Source: CAYVUV01 sp964455095
GTDB taxonomy: Bacteria > Desulfobacterota > Binatia > HRBIN30 > CADEER01
NCBI GenBank assembly: GCA_964455095.1
Contig: CAYVUV010000208.1
Coordinates: 1-7,370 of the forward strand
Direction of reading: 5' to 3'
DNA length: 7,370 nucleotides
Part shown: positions 1 through 6,175 of the stretch, piece by piece
Numbering within the stretch: the first letter of the stretch is position 1
How the letters are laid out: the number at the start of each line of letters is the position of its first letter
Position numbers and translations under genes: made by a program
Notes under the pieces: generated by a model
The model's database searches: none
What the model was told of the DNA's origin: nothing
What the model saw: only the letters and a program-made list of their open reading frames with translations

Positions 1-1057
1 CCAGCAAATGTTCGACGCCGATCGGGAACAAGGCCTTCCACTTGGTCTCCGAGATGAAGTGCTGGGCGGCGGTGGTCGGCTCCGGCGGCAGGAAGCCGAA
101 GCGGTGGTTGGTCTGCCCGTGCGGCGGATACCCTTCGAGCAGGATCACGTTGTCGTGGCGGCCGAAGAGCAGCGCGTAGAGGGTCTGCTCCATGATCCAC
201 CAGACCAGGCTTTCGACCGGGTCGGTGGGATCGTAGCCCGGCAGCTCGCCGGGATGACGGTAGCCGAGGCTGGCGGCGAGCAGCTCCGGCGGCACGTTGA
301 CGAGCCGGTCGAGCGCGGTCTCGAGAAAGGCGAAGTCGTGAAAATCCGCCCGCGAATACCCGACCAGACCGGCGTTGAGGTCGCGCGCCGGGTGGAGGTC
401 GCAGTGTTCCTCCATGAAGCGGCGGTTGCGCCCATACGCTTCGCCGCCGCCCGGCATGTAGAACGGCCGACCGCTCGCCACGCCTTCGAGCACCGGCTCG
501 GACGGCCGGAACCATAAGATGTCCGAGTCCACCACGATCAAGTAGCGCCCGCGCGAGAACATCAGCACGTCGAGCAGCTTGCCCGCCATGGCGTGTTTCT
601 GGCGGAAGAACTGGCACATCGGGTAGTCGCGCAAGCGCTCGTGCATCTGCGCGGCGGCGTTCTGCGATAGCTCACAGCCTACGAAGTGCGTCTGGAACGC
701 CAGGCGGGAGCGCGGCGACAAGGTGCCGTCGTCGTGAATGAACACGTGCGGGTCGAGACCCGCATTGAGGAGGAACGACTTCAGCGCCCACATGGCGCGC
801 AGGAAGTCGCCCTCGCACACCAGCATGTGCAACTCGACGTCCGCGGCGGTGTTCACCCGGTGCGGGCGGGTGTCGAGAATGCAGCGATAGCGCGGATCAT
901 CGCGCCCGATCAGCAGCCGGCGGGCGCGGTGGTTGGCGAGCACGCGCTGCTCGAGTCGCACGGCCCGCAGCGCGCGCCGCAGGCGGGCGCGGTGCGGCGC
1001 AATGCGCGCGATGGCGCGCGGCATCAGCGTGTGATCGATCACGCCGCGGACGTTCAC
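1..1057 (-). CDS. GT-A-type glycosyltransferase-like protein (3' end cut by window edge)
   Basis: An uninterrupted minus-strand frame of 352 codons starts at GTG (1055-1057) and runs off the left edge without a stop. An AAGGA Shine-Dalgarno sequence lies 8 bases before the GTG and supports this start. The N-terminus is Arg-rich. At residues 76-108 the protein reads like the first strand and helix of a nucleotide-sugar-binding fold (ELHMLVCEGDFLRAMWALKS, then HVFIHDDG). The motif VVDSDILWF (175-183) is a classic DxD metal/nucleotide-sugar site, followed by NAGLVGYSR (228-236) and a late HF (333-334) of the sort seen near the C-terminal side of GT-A enzymes. It is probably a cytoplasmic transferase using an NDP-sugar; the acceptor cannot be read. 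It lies 29 bases after the HPr-kinase-like gene, so it is probably co-transcribed and part of the same pathway. The fold class is fairly safe; the exact family and sugar are unknown. Confidence 0.8.
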   Translation of the reverse strand, partial: MNVRGVIDHTLMPRAIARIAPHRARLRRALRAVRLEQRVLANHRARRLLIGRDDPRYRCILDTRPHRVNTAADVELHMLVCEGDFLRAMWALKSFLLNAGLDPHVFIHDDGTLSPRSRLAFQTHFVGCELSQNAAAQMHERLRDYPMCQFFRQKHAMAGKLLDVLMFSRGRYLIVVDSDILWFRPSEPVLEGVASGRPFYMPGGGEAYGRNRRFMEEHCDLHPARDLNAGLVGYSRADFHDFAFLETALDRLVNVPPELLAASLGYRHPGELPGYDPTDPVESLVWWIMEQTLYALLFGRHDNVILLEGYPPHGQTNHRFGFLPPEPTTAAQHFISETKWKALFPIGVEHLL

Positions 1058-1086
1058 GGCGGCGGTCCTTTCGGCTGCACGGCCAA

Positions 1087-2190
1087 TTAGCCCCCGAGCT
1101 CAGTCAGCAGGTTCGAGATGACCGCCGGGATGCGCGCGATCTCATTGCCGAGCCGCAGCTCGTAGCACGGGACGCGACGGACCAACGCGGCCATTGCCTG
1201 CAGCGCCCCGGTATCGGAGCCGGGCAACTGGAGCAGCGTGCTCGGTGCGAGCGCGGCGAGCGCGGCGCCGGCGGTGATGGCGTGCACGGAAGTGCCGGGC
1301 TGGTGCGTGATGCGCGGCACCAGGATCGCACGCAGCGGCAGCGCTGCCGCGAGTCGGTCAGGGTGGTGTCGGCCGAGAAAGATCATCGCTTTCTCGGTGG
1401 CGAGGCGCTCGGGATTGCTGATGGAATCGGCCAGGTCCGGGAAGCGCGCCAGATCGGGCGGTCCGGTGAGCTTGGCCGTGTTGTACAGGCCGTACACCAT
1501 GGGGCCTTCGTGGCTGCCGACCAGCGTGTAGTCGTCGCCGACGTAGCGCAAACCCGCCGCGAGACAGGCGAGCGCCGTCGTCGATTTGCCCGAGCCGCCC
1601 TTGCCGACGATCAGCACCGCGCCGCTGTCTCGGCCCACCGCGGCGGCGTGGACGAATTGGTAGCCCTCGCTGGCGGCCCACCAACTGAGGATGTTGCGCA
1701 GGGGCGAGCCCATCTCGTGCCAGGGGACTTCACTGGCGTCGTTTGCCCAGTAGATCGCGCGCTGTTGCTGGAGGTCGAGCAGGCTCAAGATGTTGGGCCC
1801 CGGATGAAACGCCGCGCGCATGCGGGGGCTGTTGTATCCGGCGACCTCGCCGCGCGAGTCGAGGTGATCGTGCCATCGCCAGCTCAGGGCCTGCATCAGG
1901 CCGGTGAGCAGCAGCGGGTGGTGCGGTGCGCCCGAGACGCGGTCCCACAGGTGGATGGTCAACGCCGGCTCTGGGACCGGCGGGGTTGTCAGGTGTTCCA
2001 GGGCCGGCGCGGCAACGGGCAGCAGCGCCGCGCCGGCGAAGCGAAAACGAACCGTGCCGCGCCCGATGCGATAGTGCCGCTCGCAGGCGCCGCCGGCGAT
2101 GGTTTCGGTTCTCAGGTAATCGGCGTACAGCACCTCGAAGAGCTCGCGCTGCTCGCGCTCATCGGCGCGCGCGCCGTCGGGCCGCGCCAT
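1087..2190 (-). CDS. HPr kinase/phosphorylase-like P-loop protein (HprK-related kinase)
   Basis: A 367-residue protein. ATG at 2188-2190 is preceded by GAGG with 8-base spacing; this Shine-Dalgarno overlaps the stop codon of the PqqD-like gene, suggesting translational coupling. The C-terminal half carries the HprK-type core: FVHAAAV (179-185), a Walker A loop GKGGSGKST (196-204), and LRYVGDDYTLV (214-224), whose double Asp corresponds to the DD that follows the P-loop in HPr kinases. The first ~170 residues are unlike the N-terminal domain of true HPr kinase, and I cannot find the C-terminal HprK signature or a nearby HPr gene. Carbon-catabolite control is therefore unlikely. Related proteins sit next to PqqD-like proteins and nucleotidyltransferases in lasso-peptide clusters (a paeninodin-type kinase phosphorylates the peptide) and in so-called HprK-related kinase A cassettes. 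Phosphorylation of a peptide or small-molecule partner is an inference. Confidence 0.85.
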   Translation of the reverse strand: MARPDGARADEREQRELFEVLYADYLRTETIAGGACERHYRIGRGTVRFRFAGAALLPVAAPALEHLTTPPVPEPALTIHLWDRVSGAPHHPLLLTGLMQALSWRWHDHLDSRGEVAGYNSPRMRAAFHPGPNILSLLDLQQQRAIYWANDASEVPWHEMGSPLRNILSWWAASEGYQFVHAAAVGRDSGAVLIVGKGGSGKSTTALACLAAGLRYVGDDYTLVGSHEGPMVYGLYNTAKLTGPPDLARFPDLADSISNPERLATEKAMIFLGRHHPDRLAAALPLRAILVPRITHQPGTSVHAITAGAALAALAPSTLLQLPGSDTGALQAMAALVRRVPCYELRLGNEIARIPAVISNLLTELGG

Positions 2191-2200
2191 GGCCCGCGCC

Positions 2201-2647
2201 TCAGTCGCCCTTCTTGGAATCGGCGTTCGGCCAACCGGTCTCGTCGACGTCGTGGATCGGATCGAGGAGCAGCAGATCCTGCATGTCCTGATGCGCCTCC
2301 AACACGGGCACGGTGAAGGGGGGGCGCACGCCGTCCGTCGCGCCGAGCGCGGCCGGCTCGCTGTTCAAGCTCTCGCCAGGGATGATCAGGCCTTCGGCCA
2401 CCAGGCGCGCGAGCAGCCCGCCAACGCCGGCCTCGATCTGTGCCCGGTCGCCTTCGTAGCGCTGGCCAATTCCCGCGGCGATGTGATGGGCCGGCGCGCC
2501 GGCGACCATCAGCGCCCAGACGTCGGCGCCGACACCCTGCAGGCTGTAGTAGTTGCCGGTGCTCAGGTTGACAATGACAGTCTCCCCATCGATAGTCTCG
2601 TGCACCACGTCGGGTTCGCGCACCCGGTAAGACGGTGATGTGTTCAT
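2201..2647 (-). CDS. PqqD-family (RRE-like) peptide chaperone with a distinctive C-terminal tail
   Basis: A 148-residue protein starting at ATG 2645-2647, with a modest GGGGAA Shine-Dalgarno 7 bases upstream. A TTG at 2717-2719 would add 24 residues with no family character, so the ATG is preferred. Residues 8-90 have the PqqD/RiPP-recognition-element pattern: VVHETIDGETVIVNLSTGNY (three-strand winged-helix start), YSLQGVGADVWALM (34-47), then helices ending in LVAEGLI (82-88). PqqD proteins are typically ~90 residues and bind a precursor's leader peptide. Here ~20 linker residues and a separate tail follow: FTVPVLEAHQDMQDLLLLDP (111-130), then IHDVDETGWP (131-140). It is first in the minus-strand operon, with the kinase-like gene 10 bases downstream, which suggests the two work together. 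Family call is strong; the client peptide is unknown and none is seen in this window. Confidence 0.85.
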   Translation of the reverse strand: MNTSPSYRVREPDVVHETIDGETVIVNLSTGNYYSLQGVGADVWALMVAGAPAHHIAAGIGQRYEGDRAQIEAGVGGLLARLVAEGLIIPGESLNSEPAALGATDGVRPPFTVPVLEAHQDMQDLLLLDPIHDVDETGWPNADSKKGD

Positions 2648-2778
2648 CGCTCGGTTCCCCACTCCAATCGCCAGCTGGTTCTGGCTTCCGGGCATAGCTG
2701 GTACGGCGAGAAAGACCAAGTCGCGCCGCGCGCAGGAGGGGCGTTCCCAGTCCGCGCGATGGCGGCGCGCGCCGCATC
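2648..2778. promoter_or_regulatory. Divergent intergenic control region
   Basis: These 131 bases separate the start codons of the PqqD-like gene (minus) and the ABC exporter (plus), so promoters for both operons should lie here or very near. Visible elements are a perfect 8-base palindrome CCAGCTGG (2671-2678) and a direct repeat of AGCTGGT (2673-2679 and 2696-2702) at 23-base spacing, each followed by a similar C-GGC stretch, which might be operator half-sites. An AGGAGGGG run (2734-2741) resembles a Shine-Dalgarno but is 37 bases from the exporter ATG. Existence of a shared control region follows from gene orientation; the individual elements are weak. Confidence 0.5.
2691..2719 (-). promoter_or_regulatory. 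Weak candidate sigma70-type promoter for the minus-strand operon
   Basis: Read on the minus strand, TTGGTC (2714-2719) and TATGCC (2691-2696) are 17 bases apart and lie 44-72 bases before the PqqD-like ATG. Each hexamer matches the consensus at only three of six positions, so spacing and location are the main support. It overlaps one copy of the AGCTGGT repeat, which would suit repressor or activator control. Could be chance. Confidence 0.2.
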
Positions 2779-4638
2779 ATGGCAGTCGCTGAAACCGCCC
2801 CGCTGCTCGGCAACATCCGCTACGCGTTCGCGCTGACGTGGGCGACGCAGCCGCGCCTCGCGCTCGGCGTGATCGTCAGCGGCCTGCTGCGCAGTCTACT
2901 GCCGGCTGGCCTGGCCCTGGTGGCGCGCGGGCTTCTCAATGCGGTGAGTGACGCGGTCGCCGGCGGTAGCGGCGGGTACCTCTCCTTCTGGATCTGCGCC
3001 GGGCTCGTCTTCACTCTGATCAGTGCGATCAGCAGCAGTGCCTATCAGTACTTGATCAAGCGCCTGCAGGACGAAATGGACCTGGTGGTGGCGGTGAAGA
3101 TCCTCGAGCACGCAGCCGAGCTGGAATACGCGCGATTCGAGGACCCGCGTTTTCAGGACATCGTGCAGCGCGCCCGCGAGGACTCGGCGCTGCACTTCTC
3201 ATCCGTCTTGTTGATGGCGCTCAACCTGCTCTCCAATCTGCTCATCAGCCTCAGCCTGGTGGCGATTCTCGCCGCGATCACGCCAGGGTTGCTGCTGGTT
3301 CTGGCGCCGGTCGGCGCCGGCTACTTCCTCTGCCATTGGGTGCTGGCCCGCAAGGGCTATGACGACGATCACGCGCGGACGACGAAGTTTCGGTGGAACC
3401 ACTACTATGCCCAGCGCATGACAGAACCGTCGGCGGTGGCGGAGATCAAGCTCTTCGGCCTCGCCCCGCTGTTCATCGGCCGCTTTCGCGCCGTGCTGAG
3501 CGAGTTTCGCGACCGCAACCGGCGCCTGTTCGCCAGCGAGCTCGCGGTCGACCTGTTTTTCGTCGTGCTGTCGAGCCTCGCCGTGTACTGGGGGTTGTTG
3601 CGCGTCATCGAGGCGGTGATCGGCGGGGTGTTGACCATCGGCGATATCGCGCTGTTCGGCGGCGCCGCGACGCGACTGCGCTCGGTGCTGCAAGAGGCCA
3701 TCGCCGGCGCCGGTCGCGTGCGCCGCAACTTGCTGCACATCAACAACCTGGTGGCGTTCCTCGAGCTGCCGTCGCAGCCAAAGCCGAATGGCGGCGCCGC
3801 TCCGGCGCGCCCGGTGGGCGAGATCGAGTTGCGCGACGTCACGTTCACGTATCCGGGGGCCGGCCGCCCGGCGCTCAACGGCATCTCGTTGCGGATTCGG
3901 CCCGGGGAGACGGTGGCGCTGGTGGGGGAGAACGGTGCCGGCAAGACGACGTTGGCCAAGTTGCTGGTGCGCCTGTACGACGCGGACGGCGGCGCTGTCT
4001 TGTTCGACGGCGTCGATATTCGCTCGTTGCCAACCGAGTACGTGCGCGAACAGGTTGCGTTCGTGCTGCAGGACTTCGGCCGTTACGAGGCCACCGTGGC
4101 CGAGAACCTCGCCTTCGGCAACTGGCCACAGCTGCTCGGTCAACCGGCGCGCATCGAAGCGGTGGCGCGCCGCGCCGCGGTCAACGAGATGATCGAGGGC
4201 CTGCCGCGCGGCTACGACACGCGCCTGGGGCTGATGTTCGGCGAGCACACCCTGTCCGGCGGGCAGTGGCAACAGCTGGCGTTGGCGCGCGCCTTTGCGC
4301 GCGACGCGGCGGTGCTCATCCTGGACGAGCCTACCGCCAACCTCGATGCGCGGGCTGAATGGCGGATGTTCTCGCGCTTCAAGTCGCTGGCCGAACACCG
4401 CACGACGCTGCTGATCTCGCACCGGTTCGCCACCGTGAGCATGGCGGACCGAATCGTCGTCATGCACCATGGGCAGATCATTGAGAGCGGCACCCATGCG
4501 GAGCTGGTCGCCAGCCGCGGTCACTATGCCGACCTGTACGCACTGCATCAGCGCCGCATGCAGGCAGACCCTGAGCAGTCCAGCGCCGACGAAGCGACTG
4601 GTGCGGTGGCGAATCGCGCGAGTTTCAACCGTGGCTGA
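2779..4638 (+). CDS. ABC exporter half-transporter (fused transmembrane + ATP-binding domains)
   Basis: A 619-residue protein acting as a homodimeric inner-membrane exporter. The N-terminal membrane domain has about six hydrophobic segments (roughly 27-53, 67-90, 143-168, 168-190, 256-276, 278-296). The stretch YARFEDPRFQDIVQRARED (117-135) is the cytoplasmic 'FE-P-Y/F-D--QRA' element of NisT/HlyB-type exporters. The ATPase domain (about 348-590) is complete: Walker A GENGAGKTT (383-391), Q-loop Gln431, signature LSGGQ (492-496), Walker B VLILDE (512-517), switch His548. There is no N-terminal C39 peptidase domain, so it would not remove a double-glycine leader. ATG 2779 is the first usual start codon after an in-frame TAG (2695-2697), although no good Shine-Dalgarno is close. 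The substrate is unknown; by context a modified peptide, lipid-linked glycan or similar product of the adjacent enzymes. Confidence 0.93.
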   Translation: MAVAETAPLLGNIRYAFALTWATQPRLALGVIVSGLLRSLLPAGLALVARGLLNAVSDAVAGGSGGYLSFWICAGLVFTLISAISSSAYQYLIKRLQDEMDLVVAVKILEHAAELEYARFEDPRFQDIVQRAREDSALHFSSVLLMALNLLSNLLISLSLVAILAAITPGLLLVLAPVGAGYFLCHWVLARKGYDDDHARTTKFRWNHYYAQRMTEPSAVAEIKLFGLAPLFIGRFRAVLSEFRDRNRRLFASELAVDLFFVVLSSLAVYWGLLRVIEAVIGGVLTIGDIALFGGAATRLRSVLQEAIAGAGRVRRNLLHINNLVAFLELPSQPKPNGGAAPARPVGEIELRDVTFTYPGAGRPALNGISLRIRPGETVALVGENGAGKTTLAKLLVRLYDADGGAVLFDGVDIRSLPTEYVREQVAFVLQDFGRYEATVAENLAFGNWPQLLGQPARIEAVARRAAVNEMIEGLPRGYDTRLGLMFGEHTLSGGQWQQLALARAFARDAAVLILDEPTANLDARAEWRMFSRFKSLAEHRTTLLISHRFATVSMADRIVVMHHGQIIESGTHAELVASRGHYADLYALHQRRMQADPEQSSADEATGAVANRASFNRG

Positions 4639-4672
4639 ACAGCGTGCAAGCAGCGGCGGCGGAGCTGAGTCA

Positions 4673-5848
4673 ATGCGCCCGGTGCACGGAGAAGGTGGGT
4701 GCTGGCCCACCGCATCGCAGGAGCTCCTGCTCAAGGCCAGTCTGCTGACGGGAGCGCGCGCCCTGGCGGCTTGGCAGAGCTGGAAGGCCAGCGTGGACAT
4801 CGAACAGCTCGACCCGGGTTCCTACCGCATGGTGCCGTTGCTCTACCGCAACCTGCACGACCTGGGCGTGCGCGATCCGCTGATGCAGCGCTTCAAGGGC
4901 ATCTATCGCAAGACCTGGTACCAGAACCAGCTGCTCGTCGGCGGCCTGCTCAGGATTCTCGAAGTGTTTCGCAGCGCCGAGATCGAGGTGATGACCCTGA
5001 AGGGCATCGCGCTGATCCTGCACCATTACAAGGAGGTCGGGCTGCGCCCGATGGCCGACATCGATGTCTTGGTTCGCCCGGCGGACGCCAAACGGGCAAT
5101 CGAGGTGCTCGCCGGACTCGGCTACTGCCCGACCGACCGACCGATCGATGGTTTCGGCGACGCGTTCATCGCATCGGTGAACGCCTACAACTTCGCCATC
5201 GCCGACGGACCGCACGTCGACCTGCACTGGCATGTCTTCCTCGACAACCTGGCTCCCGATGCCGACGGGCCGTTCTGGGTGGGGCGCGAGCAGATCCGTG
5301 TGCAGGGCGTCGAGGTGGGCGTGATGAGCCCGACCGACCTGCTCTTTCACGTCTGCGTGCACGGCGCGAGCTGGAACGTCACGCCGCCGTTTCGTTGGGT
5401 GGCCGATGCCGTAACGATTCTGCGCAACAGCCCGAACGAGATCGACTGGGACCGGCTGACGTGGCACGCGGCGCGACTGCATTTGGTCCTGCCGTTGAAG
5501 CAGACACTGGGGTATCTCGAAGGCCTGCTCGAAACGGAGCTGCCGGCGCAGGCCGTCAGGAAACTCGCGCGGACACGCGTGTCGGTCGCAGAGCGGGTCG
5601 GACGCAAGGTCAAAACACAGTCTGCCGCCTCGCTCGGTCCACTGGAACCCTTGTGGGCTTATTACATTCGGCACTTCCGCCCCCGGATCGAACAAGGGGG
5701 AATTTGGCACGCCCTCAGGACCTTTCCCGCCTTTCTGCAGTCCAATTGGCAGCTGGATCACCTGTGGCAGATTCCCCACCAGGGGGTCCTCAGGGCAGCG
5801 CGCCGCGTCCTTGCCCGCAAAGGTCCACCGCCGGCCTCGACTCGATGA
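4673..5848 (+). CDS. Nucleotidyltransferase-family protein (NTP_transf_5-like)
   Basis: A 391-residue protein. ATG 4673-4675 has GGAG 8 bases upstream. The frame stays open back into the ABC gene and a GTG at 4631 could give 14 more residues, but it lacks a Shine-Dalgarno. The N-terminal helical part (LLLKASLLTGARALAAW, then LDPGSYRMVPLLYRNL) is typical of this uncharacterised family. The polymerase-beta-like core follows: LKGIALI (109-115), with RPMADIDVLV (125-134) supplying the two metal-binding acids Asp129 and Asp131, then DLHWHVF (183-189), and HVCVHGASW (226-234). Family members are expected to transfer a nucleotide, or in some cases phosphate, to a small molecule or peptide, but the reaction is not established. 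Relatives accompany HPr-kinase-like genes in some lasso-peptide clusters. It starts 34 bases after the ABC stop and is probably co-transcribed. No signal peptide is seen. Confidence 0.85.
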   Translation: MRPVHGEGGCWPTASQELLLKASLLTGARALAAWQSWKASVDIEQLDPGSYRMVPLLYRNLHDLGVRDPLMQRFKGIYRKTWYQNQLLVGGLLRILEVFRSAEIEVMTLKGIALILHHYKEVGLRPMADIDVLVRPADAKRAIEVLAGLGYCPTDRPIDGFGDAFIASVNAYNFAIADGPHVDLHWHVFLDNLAPDADGPFWVGREQIRVQGVEVGVMSPTDLLFHVCVHGASWNVTPPFRWVADAVTILRNSPNEIDWDRLTWHAARLHLVLPLKQTLGYLEGLLETELPAQAVRKLARTRVSVAERVGRKVKTQSAASLGPLEPLWAYYIRHFRPRIEQGGIWHALRTFPAFLQSNWQLDHLWQIPHQGVLRAARRVLARKGPPPASTR

Positions 5849-5931
5849 GCGGTCTCACCTGAGGCGGTTCATCGGATGACGCACCGCATCACGCACGCTG
5901 GGTGGTGCAGCGCATCGCATGCTGAGCGCGA

Positions 5932-5957
5932 GGATCTGCGACTAAAGTCGTAGATCC
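5932..5957. repeat. 26-base near-perfect palindrome (hairpin), REP-like
   Basis: GGATCTGCGACT and AGTCGTAGATCC are reverse complements except at one position (G opposite T, which pairs as G-U in RNA), separated by AA. As a hairpin this gives about 11 stem pairs with a TAAA loop. No T-run follows, so it is not a standard intrinsic terminator. Palindromes with a central ACTAAAGT-like core recur as dispersed repeats in several phyla as I recall them, so a REP-type element or a dimeric regulator site are both reasonable. The structure is certain; its role is not. Confidence 0.65.
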
Positions 5958-5994
5958 ACCCTTGTCCGTAGACCTATTCCCTACCCGCAGGCGA

Positions 5995-6023
5995 TTACCC
6001 GGTGATCCGCGCCGCCCCATTAT
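5995..6023 (+). promoter_or_regulatory. Weak candidate promoter for the Thr-Pro protein gene
   Basis: TTACCC (5995-6000) and CATTAT (6018-6023) are 17 bases apart in the most A/T-rich part of the intergenic region, matching the sigma70 hexamers at three and four of six positions. Transcription from about 6030 would give a ~145-base leader containing the 6035-6067 stem. Another promoter type or activator dependence is equally possible. Confidence 0.22.
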
Positions 6024-6034
6024 AGATCTCATGA

Positions 6035-6067
6035 GCCCCAACTGGACACTCGCTTTCGCCTTGGGGC
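6035..6067 (+). other. Inverted repeat with 7-base stem in the presumed 5' leader
   Basis: GCCCCAA (6035-6041) and TTGGGGC (6061-6067) are perfect reverse complements with a 19-base loop. They would lie at the very start of the transcript if the 5995-6023 promoter is used. The stem is GC-rich but short and could arise by chance; no riboswitch class is recognised. Confidence 0.3.
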
Positions 6068-6175
6068 GCACTGATCACATGGCCCGCTGCACTCTTGTGA
6101 CGCATCAGATGACGCATTGCGCTGACGTAGGCTCCGCCGCCGTCGGCTTTGCTGCGAAGTGAGGATGAGGAAGAG

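Larger units (their letters stand above)
5849..6175. other. Non-coding intergenic stretch between the cluster and the Thr-Pro protein gene
   Basis: No convincing gene is visible. The longest plus-strand frame (5962-6162, TTG start, 66 codons) has no Shine-Dalgarno or recognisable motif. The region contains a long palindrome (5932-5957), an imperfect direct repeat GTAGAtCcA / GTAGAcCtA (5950-5958 and 5968-5976, 18 bases apart), a possible promoter (5995-6023), a 7-base stem (6035-6067) and two TGACGCAT repeats (6098-6117). It is visibly more A/T-rich around 5940-6030 than the genes on either side. No clear Rho-independent terminator with a T-run follows the nucleotidyltransferase stop. Confidence 0.6.

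Noticed and set aside
8..517. 169-codon plus-strand frame at the left edge, and a 96-codon minus frame at 145-435
   Set aside because: Both are shadows of the minus-strand glycosyltransferase-like frame, which alone has the DxD motif and a Shine-Dalgarno.
1282..2316. 344-codon plus-strand frame opposite the HPr-kinase-like gene
   Set aside because: The minus strand carries the Walker A and VGDD motifs; the plus frame is an Arg/Ala/Gly-rich shadow with no domain.
2648..2719. N-terminal extension of the PqqD-like protein by 24 residues from a TTG
   Set aside because: The extension covers the likely promoter region and adds nothing resembling the family; ATG at 2645-2647 has a nearer ribosome-binding sequence.
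2759..2836. 25-codon frame starting ATG downstream of AGGAGGGG, considered as a RiPP precursor
   Set aside because: Spacing to the Shine-Dalgarno is about 19 bases, it mostly overlaps the exporter's N-terminus, and it has no leader/core character. At most it is a regulatory upstream frame.
3199..4800. Long (533-codon) minus-strand open frame opposite the ABC exporter
   Set aside because: It is antisense to a gene with every ABC motif intact; its translation is Arg/Gln/His-rich without any recognisable domain, as expected for the complement of GC-rich codons.
4699..5862. 387-codon plus-strand frame overlapping the nucleotidyltransferase gene
   Set aside because: Low-complexity Arg/Gly/Ala/Pro composition with no motif; the alternative frame has the family's KG and DID motifs and a good ribosome-binding site.
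5849..5931. Terminator hairpin after the nucleotidyltransferase gene
   Set aside because: Only short 4-5 base inverted repeats are seen (e.g. CTCA-CC-TGAG) with unworkable loops and no T-run.
5962..6162. 66-codon plus-strand frame in the intergenic region, considered as a small precursor gene
   Set aside because: TTG start without a Shine-Dalgarno, composition like random translation, and it covers apparent promoter and repeat elements.
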